Below, piece after piece: positions 47,851-58,476 of a stretch of 64,000 nt of DNA (its first letter is position 1; the number at the start of each line of letters is the position of its first letter). Below the pieces are notes generated by a model. That model was given only the letters and a program-made list of their open reading frames with translations, did not search any database and was not told where the DNA came from. Source of the DNA: Acridotheres tristis (lineage: Eukaryota; Chordata; Aves; Passeriformes; Sturnidae); the NCBI GenBank assembly GCA_037013685.1, contig CM072886.1:86806922-86870921 (forward strand), written 5' to 3'. The position numbers and the translations under genes are program-made.

Positions 47851-48650
47851 GTAAAGAAAGCAAAGAAACCCTGAATTCAGTTGGAAGTGTAGGCAAAGGA
47901 ATAAAGGCTGTGGCGTCTTCAAGAGCCTAGCCCTGCAGGTCTCAGGACAGCCTTGTTTGCAGAAGGTGATGGGCTTAGGAGAAGAATGGCTTTTGGATGA
48001 CTCCTATGTTTTTGAAGAGTTTGAAAAATTACCTTGACCATGCTGGAGTAATTAATTGGACTTGGCATTTCTGTGTGTGCTTAACTACAGATTTATGCAT
48101 GGTAAAGCTCACCACTGTCCAAATGTACCTGTAGGGCCTCAGCTAAAACCTTTGAAGTAACTATCAGTCTGAAGTGAATCATGCCCTTAACCAAATATTT
48201 CTGAGAAGCCCACTGTGCATATGGAGAAATATTTTCTTGCTAAGCTGACATGTTAAAATTAAATATTTTTTGGCTTCAGGCCTTGAAGGAAATAGGAGAA
48301 CTTCCTTTCCACATATTATTTTTTTAATGATGCAAAAAATATGTTTTAGCTTATTTTTATTTTAAAGCGGCTGTGTATTTTTTTCAGGCTTTTCAAAATA
48401 ACCAAGCCCTAGACCAAAAAATGCCTTGAACCTATTGAAGAGCAAGCATCAGAAATTATTGGACAATTTTCGGAAAGATTTAAATTTGCAAAGCAGGGAA
48501 TAAATGGAAACTCTTTTGCAACCACATGAACTGTTTTGCATTGTGTGCCAGTCTGTGGGTGTTTGTGTGTGTCAGAGCTCGTCAGGTAGTTATTGGGATT
48601 ACATTTTCCATCCATGCTTATGAATCACTCAGAAACTGATCCAGAATTCT
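47851..48650. other. AT-rich non-coding DNA
   Basis: No gene or repeat recognised. A short minus-strand frame at 48409-48615 is unfamiliar. Confidence 0.6.
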
Positions 48651-49620
48651 CCTATTGCTTTATTATTTGTAAGCATAAATTGAATAATCTGGGTGATTAA
48701 CTTTCAGACTGCAGAATGTCTGTAAATTTATTGCTGCAGTGTGTCACCACTGGCTGTTCACAAGGTACTTGAGTAACAATCTTATAGTAAAAGATTTCAG
48801 CTTCCCTTTCGGAGAACTAAAACTTTTAAGACATTTGAGCAATGAACATGCAATTAAATCAGAATTTAACCACAATTAAAGGATCTGATTTTCAATTTCT
48901 GTTGTGAGACTTCATGTAATAGGAAGAAATTATTGCATATTTTCTGTAATGTAAGCAAACATTTCCTCATTTGAGTTGTGCTACTGAAGCAAAAGAATTA
49001 CTTTTAGGAACCACTCACCAGCAGCTTAGTAGGGGCACTTGTTTTTGTACAATTCAGGCAATAACTTGAATTATCTTAGGTGTGAATTCATAATATCTGA
49101 AAAAAAAATCTATATGCATGCATGCTTCTTGTTACTATCCTGTTACGACCAATTGTTGCTAGTTCAACAATACTGTGAAGCAAATAGCAGTATTAAAATA
49201 TTTGGGGAATAGATACCAAAGAACCTTTGGAGGAGGTTAGTCCTTGCATGCCCAGCCTTTATGTATTGTTAACACCTGGGTGATGCCTGAGGCATGCCAG
49301 CCAATAATTATATACCTTCATATTTCTTTCCTGACAGTCAGTCATGATTAGTTCTAACTGGGAGTTAAAAAGATATTCTTCAAGCCGCCCCTTGTTCCCT
49401 GTACCAAATTCTACAATATCTTCCGTGAAATCACAGCTATTTCACCAGCAGGTTACATAATGGGATTCATTACAGGAGTTTCGCACACAAAAGAAATATA
49501 ATGCTTTGCTGGATGTTCTGAACTACTTAAGTGACAGCTGCAGAACACTGTTTGAGCAAACACATTGCAGAAAGTCATCTGCAATTAAAATATTTTAAAT
49601 TAAGTTCCTAATGACCGTTG
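48651..49620. promoter_or_regulatory. Candidate conserved non-coding block
   Basis: This is a repeat-free, frame-free kilobase. It contains GGTGATTAACTTTC (48691), AATTAAA/ATTTAAC cores at 48853-48885, an AATTATTGCAT segment (48928), a GCATGCATGC alternation near 49117, an isolated CpG cluster (AAGCCGCCCC, 49382) and TCTTCCGTGAAATCACAG (49421). The texture resembles conserved enhancers, but this is a judgement by eye only. Confidence 0.2.
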
Positions 49621-49799
49621 TTTTGATCTTGCTTCAAATCAGGACCGTTGTGGTTTGCACCTCAGAGAAAGGAGATGGCATAGGATTTGCATGTGATCCA
49701 TGGATGATCACCCCAGCAGTGGGCTTTCTGTGAGAAGCAAGGTGCCATCAAACACCCACACGTTAGTAACTCCCCAAAGCCGAGTTGGAACAAGAGCAG

Positions 49800-50636
49800 T
49801 TCAGTTCTTTACATGAATTTGTAGGGTTGAAGGACAGAAAGAATCAGTAGGTCATCTGGGGTGATCTCTTGTGAAATATGAGCATCTACCTCTGTAATGA
49901 GGTTAATAACTTGCTATTAATTAGTGCTTATGTTACGTCTGACTAATGTAGCTTTTACAGAAAAGCTTTCAACCTTTATGTGAAGGAATAAAGATGTGGG
50001 GAAACTCTATGTCCATGGGTCCTTGCTCCAGGGATTAATCATTCTTGCAGTTAACAACTAGAGCATATTCCCTTCTAAATTTCCTTGTGCTTAGCTTTCA
50101 TCTAATGCGTTTTCTAGTTTGATCTTGGTTTTTCTTCCCTCTCTTTTCTTTTTTTATTTTTTTAATTTTTTTTAAGTTTTGTTTTGTTTTGTTTTGCTTT
50201 GTTATACCTTTTCTGATGTATTAAAATTTCTTTTATAGTCACTCGGGTATTTTTTGCTATGTAGATATTTTATATGTTGCAAGCAGACCATCTCTCACTG
50301 TTGTTTTTCAAAAGCTGAGCAGAATCCTTATTCTGTCTATGCAAGGCATTTTCTTTGAGCTCTCAAAAAACTGATGTGCACCTTCAAAATCTTTCTTCAA
50401 ATAAAACACCCAAGCTGGAGGAAGTGTTCCAGTTTAGTCTTAGCAAGGCCATAAGGCACAGCTGAAATCATCTTGGCTTTGCCCCATTTATTATTCTCTT
50501 TGTATCTGCAGACCATAGATGCCTATTTTGCTGAGTCACCATAATGGAAATTTATTTTCACACATCTGTTTACCTGGATGCAATTTCTTAGCATGTGGTT
50601 ATGGCCAACATTCTTTTTGTTCCTTGCACGTATGAA
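49800..50636 (-). mobile_element. Ancient CR1 3'-end remnant
   Basis: Read on the minus strand, this is the C-terminal part of ORF2 and the 3' end of an old CR1-type LINE. Plus-strand segments such as TTTGTAGGGTTGAAGGACAG (49819), GTCATCTGGGGTGATCTC (49852), GAGCATCTACCTCTG (49880) and GCAAGGCATTTTCTTTGAGC (50341) follow the expected order of the family's reverse complement. A T-rich and TTTTG-rich insertion (50145-50201) interrupts it. There are many stops and indels. It is clearly more diverged than the CR1 copy that starts at 50637. Confidence 0.6.
50145..50201. repeat. T-rich and TTTTG repeat inside the old CR1
   Basis: T-rich sequence ends in four to five TTTTG units (50177-50201). It sits within the ancient CR1 remnant and has no counterpart in that family, so it arose by later expansion or by a small insertion. 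Confidence 0.75.
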
Positions 50637-51345
50637 TTTCATAGAATTGTTTGGAGTGGAAGAACCTTTAAAGGTCATCTAGTCCAATCTGCCTGCACAA
50701 GCAGAGACAACTCAGAGCCTCACTGAGCTTGTCCTTGAATGTTTCCAAGTATGGGACATCTCTCCAAGCAACCAGTTCCAGTGTTTTTCCACTACCATTC
50801 TAAAAAAATTCTTCAGTGTATATATAGTCTAAATGGAACTTCTTTTAGCCTAAAACCATTACTCATTTTGTTTTGCAACAGGTGCTGCTCAACATTTTGA
50901 GCTTCCTTAGCTCTCCTGTTAGGTGCTGGAAAGTGCTCTACGGTCTCCCTGGAGCCTTCTGCTCTCCAGAGTGAGCAGCCCCAGCTCTCAGCCTGTCTCT
51001 GCAGGAGAGGTGCTCCAGCCCCTGTATCATCTCCACGGCCTCCTCTGGATGTGCTCTGACAGACCCCTGGCTTTCCTGTGCTGAGGACCCCAGACCTGGA
51101 GGCAGTGAAGGTGGGACAGAGTAGCTGGGAAGGCTCACCTCCCTTGGCCTGCTGACCATGCTTCCTTTGATGCAGCCCAGGATGTGGTTGCCTTCCTGGG
51201 CTGGAAGCACACACTGTTGGCTCATGTCCAGTTTTTCATCCACCAGTATCCCCAAATTCTCTGCAGGGCTGTTCTCAATTCCTTGATCCCCCAGTCTGTA
51301 TGGGTAGCAGATGACTGACTGCTTAGAATTTGGCAGGATATCTGG
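50637..51345 (-). mobile_element. CR1 LINE, 3' part with ORF2 C-terminus, 5'-truncated
   Basis: The right-hand end of the element (its 3' terminus) starts at about 50637 with ATAGAATTGTTTGGAGTGGA, the typical CR1 terminal segment. Further right the minus strand encodes a recognisable CR1 ORF2 C-terminal region: a frame at 51255-50938 starts with GILVDEKLDMSQQC, continues with ILGCIKGS and contains MIQGLEHLSCRDRLRAG, all hallmarks of CR1 ORF2. Frame shifts after that move the reading into the 51214-50813 frame, which ends with a degraded basic segment. It is a dead, 5'-truncated copy, inserted next to or into an older CR1. Confidence 0.9.
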
Positions 51346-52110
51346 CCTGCCTTTATCTCAGTTTCATTTGCTATTCAGCTGCATCAGTGACAGCTACAGA
51401 TTTGGTTAAAATGTTGACTAATATTAGGCTAAATATGGGCCCTACTAGAAATATCTTCTGCTGTAGGTGATACCCACATTTTTGAAACTAGTTTGTGATC
51501 CATTATCCTCAAGTAATCAAATAATTTTTTTGACAAGATGAACAACATGCTCTGATGACTGGCGGCAGTATTAATGTATCCTTTAATACTTTGGGATGTA
51601 AATCCTACATGACTTTTTCATTCATCTTTCCTGGATTAACACCAGGATTTCTGGTCTTTAGTTACGCAGGTCATCTGCTTGCCCTTCTATTGAGGGCTTT
51701 CACAAAATTAATGCTCTCTAGGCATCTGAAGTCTTTCTGCTATTGCAAGCCATACTAGAGATTAGTATCAGCCAGCAGGTCCTTTCAGCTAATTCTTGTG
51801 GAATTCTTGGCTGAAAATTTTCTGAATCTGTTTTTAAGATATTTATCTCTTGTGAATATTGTTCAACATCCTTCTGAATTACTTACAGAGTGCAAAATGC
51901 TGCAATGCTCTGCAGTCTCATGCATCATCCTTTTTATTGTCCCAGCAGCACCATTTGGTGACAAGGCTCTTGCTCTGGTTTAGGTGCAAGAGCTGGCAAT
52001 TGTAGTGCATACTGCTCATTTCTTCCCATCATGATTCATAAATACTGAGGAAACAGTCTGTTCCTTGACTTGCAAGTATAATTGTCATCGAGTTCAGCAG
52101 AATCTGTGGC
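51346..52110 (-). mobile_element. Older CR1 ORF2 remnant beyond the younger copy
   Basis: The plus strand follows, with heavy decay, the reverse complement of the reverse-transcriptase part of ancient CR1. AAAATGTTGACTAATATTAG with GGGCCCTACTAG (about 51410-51450) is followed by TTTGTGATCCATTATCC (51491). Then come ACGCAGGTCATCTGCTTGCC (51664), the GCTATTGCAAGCC segment (51738) and AACATCCTTCTGAATTACT (51864). These lie further 5' in the element than the 49800-50636 remnant, as expected if both are one ancient copy split by the younger CR1. The right limit is uncertain. Confidence 0.5.
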
Positions 52111-55100
52111 AAATGCAGTCAATTTGTTTCAGGGCAAAATAAAATCCTCTGCTCGATAAACTGGCCAAATGACGGAGGAGATCTCTCATACTCTACTAAC
52201 CTTACCTTGTTCTGAGGGGACTTGTAGCTATAGTCAGAACACAAGTGCCAAATCCCAGACATGTAGTTTGTGAGTGACTGTATGTTTTTGGATGTCATGT
52301 GATGGGTGTATTATACTGGAGCCACCATTATCAGTGTCTTTCAGAATGCTAGTCATGCACTGCTTAGGTTTTATACTAATCTAACACAGTCAAATGCACT
52401 TCCTAAAATTAGAGCCCTACACAATTTCAGCTGAAAAGGAACAGATAGCCCCAGTAGTTATTTATTGCTGAACATGGTCCACAGAATGTTTAGAAGTGAA
52501 CAAAGTAGTACTAATCTATAGGAAAGTAATTGCTAGTAGTGTTTGTGATGGTTTTGTAATTTCTTTGTAAGACTAGAAGCATGCAGGTTTGTAAAATGTC
52601 GGGTTTTTAAAGAAATATTTGTGCCTGACTATAACATTAATTCTTGAAATATACTGGTAGAAGTTAAATTGGTGTATGTCGAACAAATGAATCAACTAAA
52701 ATGATAAGGACTTATATTAATTTAGTTATTATTTTGGATGCATCATAAATGCAAGGTATAAAAAGCATGTCTCAGGCACTTCAAGCATATAAAAAGGTTT
52801 AAGGAAAATCTCTGCAATTAAATGAAAACTACAGAATAAATATTATAGGAAAATATACTTTTCAAATAAAGGATATGCTTTCTGGCTCTGATTCAAACAG
52901 CATTGACTCATCCAGATTATGAAAAATATTGCATCAAAACATCCCGTAACAGCAGAGAAACAGATACCTACTGGAAACCACAAATGTGCACAAATAAAAA
53001 CAGATGTGTGTGTATTTCCACCAGTGTAGAGTAGCAAACAATAAGAGCCCTAAACATAACTTCAGCAGTCTGGCTGGAAAATATTTTGTCCAAGATATGC
53101 TGAAATTGGCAGGACAACTTTATATCAGTCATCTCCTGTTCTGACACGTGTTATGAAAAAAACACAGGAAATTTGTATATATGTATCCTCTTTGCAGCAA
53201 CAGTCAGAAAGGACAAAAGACAACTTACAGATTGAAAAACCTCATAAATGCAGAATCAAGGGACAGTTTATCACCCATTACATGTACTTTCTGCACTGAC
53301 TAGCCTATATTGGAAATAGCACTTACTAGCAAATATTGGATTGCTATTCTCTTCTTAGTAGAATTCAGAAAGGTTTTTTGGCAATTACTTTACGCAGAGG
53401 GGAAATAAATAAACCAAAGTAGCCATTAATATGGCACCTCTTGTATAAAAAAAAAAAAAGATTTAAAAAGTAAAATAAGCAATAAGCAGGAATATAAACA
53501 ACAGCAAATATAAATAAGAAAATTACAAACTACCTACCATATGCTCTTCATGCTGGTTGTCCAGCAGAGACACAAGGCAGAGTGCACAGGAGTGTGATGG
53601 AGAGACATCTGGGAGATTTATGAAGCTGTGGTGGCCATCAGGACAATGGCCCTAGTCCCACAGTGCCCTAATATAGAGTCACCAAAGCCAAGGATCGGAC
53701 TGATCATCCTGGTGGTGATACGCTGAACTTTGTGTATATGGAGTGGAAGGATAGAACTGAAAATGCTAAAAAGATCCTCTTGGTGGATTTAAATAGTCCT
53801 GAAAATATTAGAGTTAAGTTCTGGTGGGTTTTAAAATTTATTTATTTATTTATTTGTTTATTTATTATATTTTTTAAGGGAGCACAAATCCAATTGATAA
53901 AAGCGACTGCACTGATGCAGTATAATGTTTTCAGTAAGAACTGTTACTGCAAGACTTTGAGCATGTATTCTTCCACATTAAAAGTTTGCTTTTTTTATAT
54001 ATATGTATGGAAGTATGAAGGACTACTGACTGCCTGTTGATTCTTCAGCTCTGTATGACCCATGCAATTCGACCAATTTTCTGGAAGAAAATCTACTAAG
54101 AAAAGCATGTAAGATATACATTGTATATATGTGTATATCTATATAAGCCCATTTTGTGAATGACTAGTTACAGGCACGTCAGAAAGACCTCTACATGGGG
54201 AAGAAGTGGCCTTGGGGAAACATAGTCATATTTGAGGTTCTAGTTTGTTTGTGCTTATAGTAAAACACACCACATTACTAGGTTGCTCCAAAGTTGACCA
54301 AGTTATTAAGTTCAAACTGAGTATTTTACCCTATTTTAGCAAGCTACAAGACTCAGTACCATCTGCAAATTTTACATATATCTTACGTGTCTGATGCAAA
54401 TAACATCAGATAAATTTTGCTGGTTTTATGCAAGTGGGTAGATGAGTAAAAGTAAGTGCTGTGATGGTCTAAATGAGTAACAGCCATCCTTTTTACTGTA
54501 ACCTATATCAAATTATAAAAAAATTTACCCTCTGATAAATAATATAGCTTACCAGAATTGGGTATGTCCCTCACATCACCTTTTTCCACCACAAGCTGTG
54601 CTAAAGCTCAGCCATACAGATCATCACAGACATGTCAGACATGCTGCTGTCCAACTTTTTGTTTGTTCAGAAGTCATTCAGAGTCATTCAGGGGCACTAA
54701 ATATCTCCCTGGCTCTAAAGACAGATTTTATCAGAGAAAAAATTTGCTTAACTAGAAAAACATAATTCTTTGTATAGGGACATCATGGATCTGTCAGGTA
54801 AGACAAATTTGAACACAAATCTCTGAATTCCTTTTTCCCTGTCTGTCATATCTTTACAGGGCAAGGTGTCCCCCTCACTCGCCTTTCAGACCAGGAACAG
54901 TCAATAGACCTTTGTTTGCTCAAAACCCTTGCTCAGGAAAGTCTTTTTCCTTCCATGATGCCAGAGGGAGGTCTGCTTTCTTCTGAACACAGGCTCCCTC
55001 CTTGTGTCAAATCCTTTCTCCTTCTGCAGCCTTCCATGTCAGTTCCCCCTCGTGCTGTAGAAGCATTTTGTGCTGCTTGTGTCCAGAAAGGGTGCAGTTC

Positions 55101-55605
55101 TCCCTCCAGAGGGTCCTCAGACTACAGAAAGCAGGAAAAAATGTTTCCTTTCCTTTTGACAGCCCTCTTTAAAAAAACAGTTATGCACAGAATACTCACT
55201 TGCTAACTCCTTGAACCATTACTCTAAATCAGGCTGAGAACTTTTGATAAAATGGTTCCTGGAGTAAGTCAGCATTTAGCACTGTTTGTTGCAACAACAA
55301 AGAGACCTTTATCTTATATTACATATATTATATATATAACATATTTAATAAACTTTAGTTCCACTTGGCAGGACAAGCTGCATCCTCTCTGTTTCAGAAG
55401 AAAAGACATTCTAAAGAGATTGCAATTGAAAATTTTTCAGACATTAAAACAAAAATGAAGTAAAAAATTGAATGTGATGAGTGCAATAAATCAAATAAAA
55501 GAGCAAGCAAGTGTTGTAAGACAGCATAAAAAGAAACAAACAAATAAAAAGATGCTGCAGGATATAGAAACAGGAAAATATTGCAGCATCAGTTCTTACT
55601 GTTTT
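52111..55605. other. AT-rich non-coding DNA, no gene recognised
   Basis: Contains an ATTT microsatellite (53836-53867), A/T alternations near 54112-54145 and 55313-55345, a 10-bp tandem duplication AGTCATTCAG (54672-54691), and a possible trace of an old LINE near 54280-54400 (CATCTGCAAATTTTAC). The 54840-55180 stretch is richer in GC and CT, with a 96-codon frame of no recognised identity. Confidence 0.5.
53836..53867. repeat. ATTT tetranucleotide repeat
   Basis: About eight ATTT units with one G substitution (TTTG). Reads as poly-Phe/Ile/Tyr/Leu in the 53732-54040 frame, which I regard as spurious. Confidence 0.9.
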
Positions 55606-56003
55606 TACTGTTTGAGAGAGTTGGGGACATCCAATCTGGAGAAGGAAAGGTTCTGAGAAGAGCTTAGAGCACCTTCCAGTACCTAGAGGGGGTCTACATG
55701 AAGGCTAGAGAGAGACCCTTTCCAAAAGGGCATGTAGAGACATGTCAAGGGGCAAATGACTTTAAGCTGAATGAGGGCAGGTTTAGATTATGTATTATGA
55801 AGAAATTCTCTACTGTGATGGTGGTGAGGTTGCTCAGAGAAGTTGTGGCTGCCCCATTACCAGAAGTGCTCAAGACCAGCCTGGGTGTGGCTCTGAGCAA
55901 CCTGGTCTGGTGAAAGGTGTCCCTGCCCGTGACAGAGAGGCTGGAATTAGATGATCTTTTAGGTCTCTTCTGACCCAAACCATTCTATGCTTTTGTGAAT
56001 CTT
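55606..56003 (+). mobile_element. CR1 LINE 3' end, 5'-truncated
   Basis: The last 400 bases of a CR1 copy. It encodes a broken ORF2 C-terminus; the frame at 55698-55913 contains NDFKLNEGRFRLCIMKKF and ends EVLKTSLGVALSNLVW, both CR1 ORF2 hallmarks. It is followed by the short 3' UTR with TTAGATGATCTTTTAGGTCT and the terminal CCATTCTATGCTTTTGTGAA. A deletion of about 25 bases before TTGCTCAGAGAAG has removed a conserved piece of the C-terminus. The truncation at the 5' end is typical of CR1 integration. No target duplication was established. Confidence 0.92.
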
Positions 56004-57602
56004 TTTTTCCACAGTAAAGTATTAATAAAGCATAAAGTATTTAATAAAAGCATATCCTGCTTATAATTTAAGATTATTGCACTCTATTTCTATTTTGCAC
56101 TTTTGTGATTTATAATCTCCTGCAAGGTTCTTATCATATGTGAAATAGTTGCTACTTCTTTTCAGGACAATAAGGATTTCACCATTCACATATTTATCAA
56201 CATTTTTCTGAAATTGATAATACTTGCAGTTCTGCTCACATTTACAGCTGATATTACAGTAGAATTGATTTTTACCTTCTCAATGGCCATACAAGATGTG
56301 AACTTTAAATGCAGTAATTAAATATTAAACATATTTTGCTTTTAATTTTCACAAACACTACATTAAGTTTTAAGAATAAAAATGTTAAGGTATGAAAAAT
56401 ATTATTTATTCATTTTTATTTTGGCATGTTTCTGAGCTGTGAAGAAAAAGTAGAAATCTTATCTGTGACACGAACTTAATAAGCTATTTCTCATCATGGC
56501 ACTTAAATGAGTTGATAAAAGAAAAAAAGGAATCAAAATTATCTGACTATTCATAAAATATGGATTTAATACATTAGCTATTAAATATTCTTTTAGCATT
56601 GATAGAATGGTTTGAATAATAAATACTTATAGTTGTAAATAATGTATTCTATTTCTAAAACCTCTTATACCCTCAAATTTAATTTGATCAGATCGAAGAA
56701 GTCTCGGCTGGAATTCCTCTTCTAAGAATTGGAAGGCTGATGTGTTTACTGGGATAACTGGGAGTGAGCATGGCCTCTCTGGAAAAACAAAGAGAAGACC
56801 CATCTGCCTGGCCTCCGCCTGGCTTGTTACAGTTTGGTTTGCATCCCCACCCTCCTTGTTCCTGCAGGGAATGGAAACTCCAGAGCCTTCCCACAACTGC
56901 TGCTAGCCTTGGGGAAGGATATTAGAGCTCCCTGAGGGTTATTCCTCTCCCTGAATATGAGCAGATGTTGCTAGAAAGCAAATAAATTCCGGAATGGGCC
57001 CATATGTAATGGGCAACCACAGAGGCGTCCTAGTCCACCTCAGCGTAAAAAGCCCCCGGAAAAGCTAGGAGTCCTCACTGGTGGGAGATGGGGTATTTGT
57101 ACATGTAGGTAGCATTTTATTTTTTCCTATCAGATGTCCTGACTCAAGTGTCACTGGAGGTTCTGTTGTGGTATGACAGCTCTGACATCCCCCACGGTGA
57201 AGGAGGGGAACATCAGCCACAGAGATGCCAGGCTGTGACAGAAAGCAAATTGGTGACAGATGGGATGGAGTGTGTGGAGCTGCCACTTGTCCTGGGAAAG
57301 GGAAGGGCAGCCTGGGCAGCTGCCTGCTCCAGTCACCCCAAAGCCAGGAGCTCCCTCCTGTCCATCTGACACTGGAGAGCCACCTGGGGCTGTACTCAAT
57401 CTTCAGAGGACAGGAGCTTTCCTAAACATCCTGCCTTGAAAAACGTCTTGCCTGCTAAAACAATCGGTATAGTCACTGGAGGAGCCGTGGTGGGTAGGAT
57501 GGGTATTACATTTACACAGAAAGGTTAAAAAATACGTTTTGGATTCCCTAAATATTACTGGGGAGTATAAAGCCTTTAACAGTAATAAAGATAACTTATG
57601 GC

Positions 57603-57636
57603 AAAGGAGTGCAGTCTGGAAAGGAGTACAGTCTGG
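57603..57636. repeat. 17-bp tandem duplication
   Basis: AAAGGAGTGCAGTCTGG at 57603-57619 is followed by AAAGGAGTACAGTCTGG at 57620-57636, one mismatch. A recent local duplication. Confidence 0.9.
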
Positions 57637-58440
57637 AAGTAGGAACATTAACAGATAAGAATATGATTTGTTTTTACTGAGGACCATCGAAAATTTAATG
57701 CAAAGCAAAATCTCTGAAACTTTCAGCTCTTTTCAAGAGGTTGATTTTGCCTACAATCTGCACATTAAAAACAGAGACTAAATAATGCCCATGCCATGAC
57801 CTTCACAGTGGTTTTGGTGGATGTCACAGATATTATGAGGCATCAGCCATAGGAGACATTTAACAAACACACTTGAACTTTTAAATTTTAAAGAGGAGCC
57901 ATGAATAAACCCTTAGCATTAACCTACATTTGTTTTTTAATATAGGTCTTAAATGATAAAAAAAAAAATATGGGAAAACATTTTATTTCTAGAGACACTT
58001 TGTGAGCCTGAAGGCATATTTTGTGACTATCACACTCTTTTCCATTACTGTTTCAGATAATGAGATCTACTCAAAAATAGAAAATAGGCTTCATTAAGAA
58101 ATGAAAAAATATTTAAAAACCGTGTTCATGGAAATATCCTGGTATAATTCAAAATACAAGAAAATCTTCTTATCATTCTGAAATCTTGTTCTTTTTTATA
58201 TATGGCATATTAGTGAGCAAAATTTTTAACTAGTATCTTATGACATCTTGTTAACTGTTTTTCTTTTCATTAATATGAAATGGCATATGCACAGCATCTG
58301 TAAATACTCAAGAATCCCAAGTAAGTAGAAAATTATCACAGTGACACTTCATTTCTCAGTATTTTTTTCTGGGTGATGGCCATATTTGAAGGGCTGGAAA
58401 GAGGTCTACCTTTCTGTTTTATCGACTCTTATAGCTACAT

Positions 58441-58476
58441 TCATCATCATCATCGTCATCATCATGATCATCATCA
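58441..58476. repeat. ATC trinucleotide repeat
   Basis: Twelve ATC-type units (TCATCATCATCATCGTCATC and onward) with single substitutions giving CGTC and ATGATC. No reading frame uses it. Confidence 0.9.

Noticed and set aside
54270..54300. CTAGGTTGCTCCAAAG as a mariner-type terminal inverted repeat
   Set aside because: No matching inverted end was found nearby and no transposon body is visible.
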